From Costus lasius (Eukaryota; Streptophyta; Magnoliopsida; Zingiberales; Costaceae): DNA of 64,000 nt. Positions 50,506 through 59,970 of this stretch are shown here, one piece after another. The notes below the pieces were generated by a model, which was not told the origin of the DNA, ran no database searches, and saw nothing but the letters and a program-made list of their open reading frames with translations. Position 1 is the stretch's first letter, and every line of letters begins with the position of its first letter. The DNA lies in contig CM050454.1 of the NCBI GenBank assembly GCA_027563935.2, positions 77,830,596 through 77,894,595 of the forward strand, in the 5' to 3' direction. The position numbers were made by a program, and so were the translations under genes.

Positions 50506-52412
50506 GGTGTTCGTTGCTGCAGGAATCTACAACAAGCAAGAACAGCAAGGTCAGTATCAATGTTTAGAATCAATCCAGGACTTAAGAAAGATTCTTTTCT
50601 CACTATTTTGTCTGACTGAAAAATCCAGTAAACAGTCCGAAAGAGTATCACTCTTTTAGTGAGATGGGATCCAAATTTCATACTTGGTCTCCGCGTCCCG
50701 CTCAGGCGAGATAAGATGCACAGAGATGACAAGCACTAATTTCTGGTAGGCTGTCCCAGCCAATCGCCAACCCGTGCGATTCCCCTTCATCTTGGCAATC
50801 CAGCAGACTGTGCCAACTGAGTTGGTACAACACAGTCTCTGATCCCAGAGATGGCTGCCTCCATGCGCTACCATATGCGCCACATATGTAGCCTACATGG
50901 TCAAGCTGACCCGACCTACTCCCTGGACCACCACGTGTTATGCTGAGCAACGAGCAGTGATAAATCCCTACTCTGTAACACGCAGGTGAAATCCAGCACC
51001 GTCTGAAGATAGATGGACGTGCCCACTGAGTGGGTTCAACACGGCTCCAACGATAATCAGAAAGGTGAGGTTTCGCGTCAGAAGGCTTTATCGAGCTTGA
51101 TATATTAGCGTTGGATTTTAACGGTCTTTTATCTTCTTACTATCAGGCATATCCTATGGCTATAGTAGAAGATAAACTTAAACATGCAATTCTAATTATT
51201 AGCAATAAGTAGAAAGCATGATCTTATGTGGTAAAAGCCCATGAACCCTAGTAAGACCTTAATTTTACTTAAGTCTTCACTTGAGCTCCTTGGCATCTCA
51301 TCTGGTCCAACCTAGGGCCCTAGCGCCAAGAGCACCTCAGGTGCGCCACCAGCTGAATGCTCCTTTGGGATGTGTGCATTTGTACTCTTGTCTAATCAAA
51401 GTACATTTGATCTATCTAGACAAGGTTGACTCGCAGGTCAATTATACAATAAATTAATGAAAAAGTGATTCGCAGATCACAATAAAATTAACTTATAATT
51501 TACCAGGCACGCAGGCCCCAGCACAGCACACAATAGGGCAACCCACATAAGACTAAATAGACAAGCATCATGGCATCAAATCATCATGTGATCCAATCAG
51601 GAAATTAAATTTTTGAAAAACCCCATGGCATCAATTTTAATTTCCTTATGTGCCCTACAACCTTACAATGGTCCATTGATAGGGATCCACTCATCCATCT
51701 AGTTAGATCCTTTGCCCCTGCATGCACCGAGTCCTAACTGACCCGAGTTGACCTGATGGTCAACCATGCATGCGCCAAGGGCTGAACCACCCTCATGAGT
51801 TTTGGCAAGCGGGTGTGACCCCGGGCCTAACTCATGTGTGTTCAGTAGTTGTCCCAACCAGACCTCGCTACACGCCTTGGATGCAGTCGACCTATAGCCA
51901 CCTCGTGCTTGCGCACAGGTGCTATCTGGTCAACCCATCTAGGCTGTCAGATGGTCTGATCAGACTAGTTGGATCTAACCTAGAAGATGCTTTCAACCCC
52001 ATCAACCCATCTAAGGATTTAATGTAGTGGCACCTTAGATCTAATCATGCGCGCAAGATGTAAGTTTTAGAAAACATTTTGACATGCGCAAACATCTAGA
52101 ACATCCATAAGATATATCTTCTAGCATGTTGATAACCCTTAGATCTAAGGGGGTCCCCTTCAAGGGGGAGCGCAAACTTTAGGGGGTCCCCTTCTTGGGG
52201 GAGCGCATACTTCATCAAAGCCATGATACAAGCGCAAACTACATGTTAGCATGATACAAGCGCAAACTTCATGTTAGCATGATACAAGCGCAAACTTCAT
52301 GTTAGCATGATACAAGCGCAAACTTCATGTAAACAAAGCATGCATCAAGTAAGCGCAATATGTATGGATCACAAACACTTCAAAGCAATCATATAGATCA
52401 TATCAAGAGCCT
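50506..52412 (-). other. Cop-E untranslated leader
   Basis: The leader is 1.9 kb, about 100 bp longer than in the other copies. Conserved hairpins lie at 50749-50761 and 50813-50825. Near the primer site it carries four 28-bp repeats and, at about 52149-52211, two units resembling the LTR-end hairpin (GGGTCCCCTTCAAGGGGG and a relative). No gene is supported. Confidence 0.7.
52223..52334. repeat. 28-bp tandem repeat in the Cop-E leader
   Basis: There are four units, at 52223, 52251, 52279 and 52307, each containing ATACAAGCGCAAACT. The middle units differ from the first at one position and the last unit diverges at its end. There are no spacers between units, so this is not a CRISPR array. 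Confidence 0.93.
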
Positions 52413-52425
52413 AGCTCTGATACCA
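52413..52425 (-). other. Cop-E primer-binding site
   Basis: On the coding strand TGGTATCAGAGCT, complementary to initiator-Met tRNA, two bases from the 5' LTR. Confidence 0.94.
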
Positions 52426-52427
52426 AT

Positions 52428-54114
52428 TGAAGGAACCCCTAACATAAAGGGGGGGGGGGGAAAAACCCTAATCATGCGCATCTAGCATGCATGGCGGAAA
52501 ATAGGGTTTCAAAATCGCATATGAAACTATATGATCAACTTAAGTTATGAGAAATCATACCAACGCCATAAGCTTGGAATTCGGCTTGGAAGAAGAGATC
52601 AAATTAGGTCTCCTCCACAAGTCCACACACAAGATGAAGATGCTCACTTCCTTGAGATCTCTTGTGCTAGCAAGACACCCAAGCCTTATCTTGTCGAATG
52701 GAAAGGGTTTGATGAGATGAATCCGTTCGGCCGAGAGCTTCTCTTGGATGTCTACTCCACACCTTCGTCAACCACACCTCGAAAGGAATCAAGGCGTTGA
52801 AGTGAGGAGCTCAACGCATAAGCGTTTTGGCATTGAAGCAAAACCGGCCCTTGATGACTTTCCATAAATGGAAGTCAATCAAGCCATGCGTTCAAGCCAA
52901 CCCAAAACGCATTTTGGCATTGAACCAAGCGTTCATATTTGTGAACCGGTTCAATCCAAAATGTCAAATCGGCTTTGGTTCATCAAACCAAACCGAAATA
53001 GCTCAAGCCACTTGGTCTAGACCAAATCGAACCCCAAGGCTTATGATCTAACCGTTCATCTCCTGATGCCCCTGATCTCTCCGATCTAGCATCACCTCTC
53101 TCGATCGAAGCTTACCGATCTCAAGCCCTAATCAATCAAACATGATCAGACCAGATCTCACTTACAATCAGAGATTAAATCCCTTTAATCTGAACTCAAA
53201 GAATCCAGTCCATACGATCTGACTTAAGTAAGCCATATCACCAAATTGTGCGACCCTGAGGGTTTCCTCTAAATGTCGGTAACGATAACTTACGTTATCA
53301 CGATCAGTGAGGGGTATCTAGCAACACATCACTGTCTCCCGATATAAAGGAAAGAGTCTTCCAAGACTACTCCCAAACCATAGCACAAGTGTGACTCAAT
53401 TCACAAGGCATACATATGTCCTTTACCACTGGATGTTCTTATTGGACAAGCATGTCAAGCCTGTAACTCCAATACGATGAGCATGATTAGATCAGATGCA
53501 CATAGTCATCTGGGTATGGCCATACACTATCTCAATCATCTCATAAGGGGGCCCTTTAGAACATCACACTCCTTAAACAAGGAGACGGCAATCCTATGTC
53601 TATCACTAGTGTCCTAACCTGATTCAAGCTCACCATCCAAGATAGTCTATAATCATTATGTTTCAAATGATATTGAACTACCTCAAGACAATGACAATCA
53701 TCATTTAGAAACACAAGTGATCTCAAGTCAAAGGACATGTGCCACTTGCTGCTTACAAGGATTATTCACATTGTGACAAGCAATGGAATATCCCAGTAGG
53801 GTCTGTCCAGTACATCCAATGTACCCATGAGTCTACATCTTATTCCATGCTCGAAGCATCCTATAAGATTAGCACTCATATTAGTCTCAATCATATCAAG
53901 GCTGTCTCATGTTCACCAAGATATCTCGACTAAGGACATATAGCCTGTCAGCCTAGCTGAACAGCTTTGAGACATTATTCAGAAGTACACTTATTACAGC
54001 AGACAAGGTAACAACCTGAATAATAACCATGCCTTTATAAACTTAAGAGTTTATTACATGATACTAATACAATCCCAAGGCCTCAAACATTAGCCTTAAG
54101 GGCATACCCCAACA
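52428..54114 (-). repeat. Cop-E 5' LTR
   Basis: This LTR is 1,687 bp, TGAAGGAACCCC...CCCCAACA on the plus strand, with a run of 12 G at 52449-52460. CAATT follows at 54115-54119. Confidence 0.96.
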
Positions 54115-54526
54115 CAATTGATTCCATGAGGTGGCCTCTCTTCAATTGGAAGGGAATGATTGAAGTGGAGCTTGATGTTGAGTTGAGTTGGAAGTCTCTC
54201 TTTGAACTACTTTGAAGTGAACCTTCCAAAATGGGAGCTAGCTTCTTGTAGTGTGGTGAGCTAGCTGATTTGTATCCCTTGAGCTGAATATTAATGTATC
54301 CTACTACATGCACTAACCTACCATGATATTACAATGCACAACCTACCAACAACATTTATAAAAATAAACTACATGATAGACTTTGGGGTGGAACTAACCT
54401 ATCATGCCATGCAATGCAAATAAGGAAAGTACTAAAAGGAAAAGTGGACTCTAAGTGAAGCCATACCTGATGGGCTTCCTCCGAGCCCTAGTGGATCTTC
54501 TAAGAGCTGTGTTAGGCCCTCCATCA
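54115..54526 (-). repeat. LTR-F segment 3
   Basis: This non-coding remainder of F begins with the right-hand CAATT of Cop-E and ends CCCTCCATCA. The next five bases (54527-54531, CACGC) are the duplication made by F. Nothing else is recognised. Confidence 0.75.
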
Positions 54527-54531
54527 CACGC

Positions 54532-55855
54532 CAAGGGAGAAAGCCCTAATTTTTAACCACTCTGGAGAGAGAAATTGAGCTACACGCCACCACCTTAGGG
54601 TTCACTGCCGAGAAGCGTACAGGCTATCTCTGGCCATGAAATTTGAGTGAAAGCTACGCATAGAGGAGGAGAAGGTGCTACAGAAGTTTCAGAGTGAAAG
54701 GAGGTCAATCGGAGGAGAAATCAACAACAAACCGATTGCCGGCACTGTTCACGTGTGTGATTACAGCTGTAATTTTTATTACAACCGTGTGGTTATTTGT
54801 ATTTCCCCTTTCTTTTCGATTTCTGACACTTAAACACTATGGATTATTGTAATCTTTTCACCATGCTAGCTTAAACACTCTTTGGGACATGGGGGAGTAA
54901 TTCCCTTTGATTTTCTTAATGACTAGATACTTTTTGCTTTCATCATGATTATTCTACTTTGATAATTTTACCTATGCGATTATTGCTCTAAGATTCTCCT
55001 TAGTTAACTTTTTGTCATCATAATTTAGAGTTTTCGCAATATGGACCGAAAGGTGATTTGCTTGAGAACTTGGAACCCTAAAATTGATTAATAGGAACTC
55101 ACCGTAAGAAATTAGGTTAAGTTTTTATTTCTTTATTTTATTAGTTTAAATTGCCATGATGATAATTATGAACCTAGGATTGAGTTATTGTGTCAAACGT
55201 GTAGATCTTGCACGAAAGTGAGGGATCAGAACGTTGGAGAACCATAGGTAGAACTTGTGTTGAGACTCAGATTTACGAAAGTGATCCTTGAGTTTCCACT
55301 CGAGGCGATCAACTTAGAACTCGGATGCACGAAATTGATCCTCGAGTTCTTTGTTTGATGATTTACTTATCATTAGCTTGGGATAAATCTTGCGCGAATG
55401 TGAGGATTGGTCTCTGCATGGTTATCTGCACGAAAGTGAGTTAATCTCTTTACAAAGTAAATTATGCCTTTATCGTAATAGAATTTGATTGATGAATTTT
55501 CTTATATATCTAGTCATGAAAATTAAAGTGAATGAAACCCTAGTCCCAGTTTCTCTCTGATAGTATTTTCCCGTGTGTTTTTGATCTTTACTTTGCTTTT
55601 ATTCGATTGCCTAGATACGAAAAAAAATCAATTATTTGGTACTTGAAAACATAGGTCCCTGTTGATTCGATACTTTCTTTATTACTTCGAGTATCAGTGA
55701 ACTTGCGAACACTACAAGTTTAGGGACAACAAGATTTTGGCGCTGTGTCAGGGAGTGACAAAAGTCCATGTATGCCAACACTTAGGTTTTGGCCGCGACA
55801 CCTGAAATAAGTCCACCTACTTGTATTCATAAGTGTGTCCTTTCAGATCACAATA
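54532..55855 (+). repeat. Ath-G 5' LTR, part 2
   Basis: Homologous to 61750-63087 with clear divergence. It contains several GCACGAAAGTGAG-type repeats. About 120 bp before its end is a relic primer-site-like sequence (TGGCGCTGTGTCAGGGA, 55738-55754), present also in the 3' LTR. The end GATCACAATA is placed by comparison with the duplication-bounded end of the 3' LTR. Confidence 0.88.
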
Positions 55856-55862
55856 AATTTTT

Positions 55863-55879
55863 TGTGCCGTTGCTGGGGA
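55863..55879 (+). other. Ath-G primer-binding site (degenerate tRNA-Asp type)
   Basis: TGTGCCGTTGCTGGGGA matches, with a few changes, the TGGCGCCGTTGCCGGGGA that pairs with the tRNA-Asp 3' end in Athila-type elements. The nearby copy J has the intact form at 63697-63715. Confidence 0.8.
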
Positions 55880-56134
55880 CCTTAGTTTTGTTAATATTGA
55901 AATAGTCATTAGTATTGCTAGACTAGGTTTTATTTGTTTTAGCTTTAACTTTGTTTTCTATTTTTGCAGGTTTTGGATTTTTTAGAAGTTGTGACAGAAC
56001 TGAGATTTTCTAAAATTTGTGAATTCGCTTGTGTTTTATATTTTCTTTATTTTTTTATATTTTGAAAAATAAAAAAGGTTTTATTTGATTGATTGGTGTT
56101 GGATTATCTTTCTGTTCTTTGTAGATTTGAATAT

Positions 56135-56481
56135 ATGTCTTATAACTCCTGGGCAACTGAAAGAGGTGAAGTATACATGCCATATAAAGATGATTCATCA
56201 TGCACTCTTCAAGATAAGTTAGATTTTATCTCTCGTCAAATAGACACTTTAAATATGCATCCTGTTAAGACATCTTTTCTTCTATTAGTTGTGGTATTTG
56301 TGGATGTTTTGATCATTATACTTCTGATTGCCATTTTTTAAATTCTCCAAATTCAAATTCACCATGTTATCAAAATAATCAACATTACTCTAAATGGGAA
56401 AATCAAACTTCTTTTTATGAGGATTGCTCAAATCATGTTTCTGAACCATATTTTGAGCATACTGAAGAATCTAGATTATAA
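56135..56481 (+). pseudogene. Ath-G gag remnant with CCHC zinc knuckle
   Basis: An ATG at 56135 (MSYNSWATERG) follows a TTCTTTGTAG splice-acceptor-like sequence. The frame of the N-terminal part differs from the frame of a CX2CX4HX4C knuckle at 56290-56331 (CGICGCFDHYTSDC), so a frameshift lies just before the knuckle. The knuckle frame stops at TAA 56479-56481, immediately before the next ORF. A single knuckle after a short gag fits Athila/Ogre-type gag, here shortened. Copy J has a related but broken start. Confidence 0.65.
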
Positions 56482-56484
56482 TCT

Positions 56485-57387
56485 ATGCTTGAGAAATTCA
56501 TGACAAATCAAAACCAGATAATGACAAATCAAAATAAGGAAACTGAGGATCTTAAGGAAATAATTAGTCAGCTTGCTTCTCGAGTAGAATCCTTAACTGC
56601 TAATATTGAAATGTTGGAAACCCAGTTAGCACAACAAGCATGTTTATTTGAGTTTGAAACTGAAGAAATTGATTTAGAAAATTCCCCCTCTGATTATGAT
56701 TATTTTGAGATTGAGCCTTATGTGGACATTAATGAATCTCACTCTAATTTTGATAATTGTGAAATTGATTCCTTTGATAATTTATTTATGGAAAAGTTTG
56801 AGGAAATTGAAATTGAAAATTCCTCTTTTGATGAAATTGATTCTTTTGATAATATATTATTTATGGTTAATTCTGATGAAGGTTATGAGGGGACTGAGTT
56901 AGAAAAATCTTACTGTGATTTTGTTGATAATTTTGAAATCAATAAATTGTTTGATTGTGAGCATGAGGAACTTGAAAATGATTTGAAAATTACAAACATT
57001 GTTGAATCTCACTCTGATGCTTTGCCCATGTCCATTGATTTATTTGAAAAACTATGTTTTATTGAGAAATCTAATGAGAAACAGAAAAGTTATTTTGATG
57101 ATCCAATAGTTGAATTCTTTGATGGAAGTCCTATGGTAATTGAAGATTTAAATTTGAAGAAAGGACTTATGATTTTGCTCTTTGATAAATTTGGGAAGAT
57201 CATTGAATATCCTTTGATTGAAGTTGAAAATATTGATTTTGATTTCTGCATATTTAAGAAAGCCACATTGATTGTGATTTATTTAAAATTTTGGATATTT
57301 GAATTAGTGGCTAAACTTTTTGGACAGTGGAAAAGAAAGAAATTACATGCTATTTACTTTGGTACTGATTCACCTGCTTCACCATGA
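56485..57387 (+). CDS. Acidic 300-residue ORF of Ath-G, unknown function
   Basis: This is an uninterrupted frame from the ATG at 56485, four bases after a stop in the same frame, so it was probably once continuous with the gag remnant. Residues 1-52 are polar with heptad-like spacing (a likely coiled coil, as in the C-terminal part of Athila gag). Residues about 55-180 are very acidic with repeated EIDSFDN motifs. The C-terminus (about 245-290) is hydrophobic then basic (FGQWKRKK). There is no protease, RT or integrase motif. It is followed at 57424 by the post-pol hairpin of Athila-type elements, so pol appears deleted between. It may be a gag-derived protein or merely a frame not yet decayed. 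Confidence 0.55.
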   Translation: MLEKFMTNQNQIMTNQNKETEDLKEIISQLASRVESLTANIEMLETQLAQQACLFEFETEEIDLENSPSDYDYFEIEPYVDINESHSNFDNCEIDSFDNLFMEKFEEIEIENSSFDEIDSFDNILFMVNSDEGYEGTELEKSYCDFVDNFEINKLFDCEHEELENDLKITNIVESHSDALPMSIDLFEKLCFIEKSNEKQKSYFDDPIVEFFDGSPMVIEDLNLKKGLMILLFDKFGKIIEYPLIEVENIDFDFCIFKKATLIVIYLKFWIFELVAKLFGQWKRKKLHAIYFGTDSPASP

Positions 57388-59383
57388 AATTTGATTTTTG
57401 GTCAAGCTATGGACCTAAAATTAGCGCTTCTTGGGAGGCAACCCAAGCATTATCACTTAGCATGTTTCTTTTTATTTAGTTTATTTTTAGAATTAATTTT
57501 TTCTTCTCTTTTTGCAGGAAAATAAAATTTTGTGTAAAATACGGCACTGCCGTAATCTGTGTTATGGTGCCATAATTTCGGTCTGATTTCATCCCGAGAG
57601 TTTTTTGTCTTTTACAGCACTACCGTAAGATATTTTACAGTGTCGTAATTTGGGGTAATTTTTGTACATAAGGTTTTGTGTCTTTTACGGCAATACCATA
57701 TGCTGTTTCACGATCCAGAAATCTTCAAGCGCAACTGTCATCCACCTCTAGCTACCACTGCATCTTCCTCTGACATCACTGTTTCCAGCCGTCGACACTG
57801 GATTATACCATCAGCAGACTCTTACTTCTTCTACTGCCTTTATTTCCATTTATTTAATTTATTTATTCAGTAGACTCTTAATTAGTGACTGATTTTTTTT
57901 ATCTATGCAGCACTATTTCTAGCACTCACCTGCCGACGATCTCACTTCCAGGACTGTATTCTCTAGCAGGCCACTAGAGATTACTTACTCTACTATCGGC
58001 ACCATCAACATTGCTAGCAGCTTTTCAGCTAGCCTCTATTAAGCCTCTGCTCCTCTACTTTGCATTAGTTTTTTCCACCAGCACCTTCTTCGGACCTTCA
58101 GCGATATCTCTGATTTTCCTTTGAGAAAAATATTTCCTATCATTTTTTTAGTAAGATACTATTTTTTGTCTGAGCCTTATGTGCCCAAAAATATGTGCAG
58201 GTAAAATTTTTTTAGAAGGTGCATCTTTGAGGAAGATCCAGCCGCACCTACCCTGATGCTACAGATTGAGCTTGCTACATAGCTTTGTGAGTATTGTTTG
58301 CACTTCCTTGCGATTTGTTTACTTGATTATCTACACTTTTCTTCTCCTAAAAATTTCTATCACTTTACATCCTTTGCATTGTTTGAGCCTTATGTGGTTT
58401 CTTGAGTCTATCATGTTATACTTTTGACCATGATTGTATGAGTTTGACGCTTCACACCTTTTGCTTTGGTATTGACATTCTTGATACTTAAAGAAAATTT
58501 TTATGACTTGAATCCATGTGATAAGAGATGTGTGGATTTTTCTATGATGATGCTTATCAATACCTATGAATGGAAATATACCTCTTATGCTGAATTTATT
58601 TCTTCAATATATATCTACTTGTTGAAATTCTTCATTGATTGATGCATGAGGTTTTGGGTAGGTATGTTGTTTGATGAATGCAATCTAAGAGTGAAGCATC
58701 TTTCTTGAATAAAATGAGCATATGAGTGTAATTTTTGAATTGATGTCAATTGAATAACCTAGTTGATGTTTAGTTTATCTTACTATTTGTTGGGAAGAAA
58801 GAATCCAAGATCCACAAAAATAGTGAGAGACTCCCTTACTTAGCACTGTGCAAAATTGACAGTGGTACCTAAGAGATGGGTTGAAGTCTATAAAAAAAAG
58901 AGAGAAGAAAAATAATAATGACTCCTCTACTTGGCACTGTATAAAATTGACAGTGGTACCGAAGACAATAGTTGAAGTCTTAAATAAAAAGTATGTATCT
59001 ATGTGGGTATATGCTATCTGTACAAAAATAAAAAAAAAGAGGGGTAAGAAAAGAGAGATTCTGTGTGGAAAAAGATCTTGGAGACTTATTCATGTAAACA
59101 ACGGTATGATAGATTTAAACTAAAACTTAGGTGAATTCATGAGATTGAGATTCTGTTTATTATACGAGTTGCGAAGTTTTATTTGATCAAAGTTCTGAAA
59201 CTTAAGGATTAATTTCAGAGAACGATGTATTTATTTGAAATTTTATGTAGCTTTTGGTGGAATATTTCATGCGCGATTATATTTTAGAAATTTATTTTTC
59301 ATAAAGGAGCATATTTTCCATACTTAGCATTATTTTTTATTTATTTGCTTGAGAGGACAAGTAAAGTTTGAGCCTTATGTGTT
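57388..59383 (+). other. Ath-G 3' untranslated region
   Basis: These 2 kb have no supported gene. They hold the CTTGGG-AGGCAA-CCCAAG hairpin (57430-57447), three TACGG/CCGTA repeat pairs (57540-57700), several TTTTTGCAGG-type acceptor-like sites, and three of the four copies of GAGCCTTATGTG. The end, GAGGACAAGTAAAGTTTGAG..., resembles the Athila 3' end. The usual G-rich polypurine tract is replaced by GAGCCTTATGTG. Confidence 0.6.
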
Positions 59384-59970
59384 TGATGGCACCAAAATTT
59401 ATAGTAAATTTCGTGCCATTTCATTGGTATTTTTGTGTCAAATTTATGCTCCTTTGCTCATTTATATGCCTTTTTAATCAAATATTACAAAATCTATTTC
59501 TATTTCAGTTTTTGATGATTTTCAGGCAAAAAGGCATGTTTTTTAGTTGTTTTCAAGCAAATCCAAATACATAGAAGAATTCCCATCATCCAGAGGAGAT
59601 CACTTGACAAATTTTACGCAAATCGGAGCAACCAACCAAAATATGGTAGTGTCGTATTCTATATTACGGTACAATATTTCCGTACGATACCGTAATATCA
59701 GAGCACTGCCGTAAATTGGTGGAATTTCCAACCATAAGGTTTAATGAAAAATACGGCACTACCGTAAAACTTAACAGTGTCGTATTTTGAAGCGCATTTA
59801 GAACAGATATAATTCCTGATTTTACAGCACTACCGTAAACTTTGACACGGGCCGTATTTTCCAGACGATTTTGACCAAAGAGTTCAGACGATTTTACGGC
59901 AGTGCCGTGAACCATTATATGGTGCCATATTTGCTAGACAATTCAGATCAGAGAACGCGAGCGATTTTAC
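59384..59970 (+). repeat. Ath-G 3' LTR, part 1
   Basis: It begins TGATGGCACCAAAATTTAT and matches 33779 onward. It is interrupted by the solo LTR H after TTTAC (59966-59970). Confidence 0.92.

Larger units (their letters stand above)
44901..54114 (-). mobile_element. Cop-E: full-length copia element, inverted relative to Cop-D
   Basis: This 9,214-bp minus-strand element has the duplication CAATT at 44896-44900 and 54115-54119. LTRs are 1,698 and 1,687 bp; the whole difference is a G-run of 23 versus 12. Protein and leader group with Cop-B (MSFNVRS; GGCTG/CAGCC hairpin). The frame has one 2-nt insertion and a changed zinc-knuckle residue. The LTR 3' end (TTCCTTCA on the coding strand) differs from those of A/D and B. 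Confidence 0.97.
34527..54526 (-). mobile_element. LTR-F: 1.65-kb solo-LTR-like insertion hosting Cop-D and Cop-E
   Basis: The ends are TGATGTAGGGG and CCCTCCATCA, an imperfect terminal inverted repeat of the TG...CA type, flanked by CACGC at 34522-34526 and 54527-54531. Homology of both flanks to the intact 3' LTR of G confirms that everything between is an insertion. After removing D and E about 1,646 bp remain, with no primer site, polypurine tract or coding domain. A solo LTR fits best. A minus-strand TATAAAT at 35369-35375 suggests minus orientation, but this is tentative. Confidence 0.82.

Noticed and set aside
52223..52334. Possible CRISPR-like array
   Set aside because: The repeats are directly adjacent with no spacers, in a plant retrotransposon leader.
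57388..59383. Envelope-like gene in the Athila-like element
   Set aside because: Athila elements can carry one here, but no long frame, signal peptide or transmembrane pattern is present in this interval.
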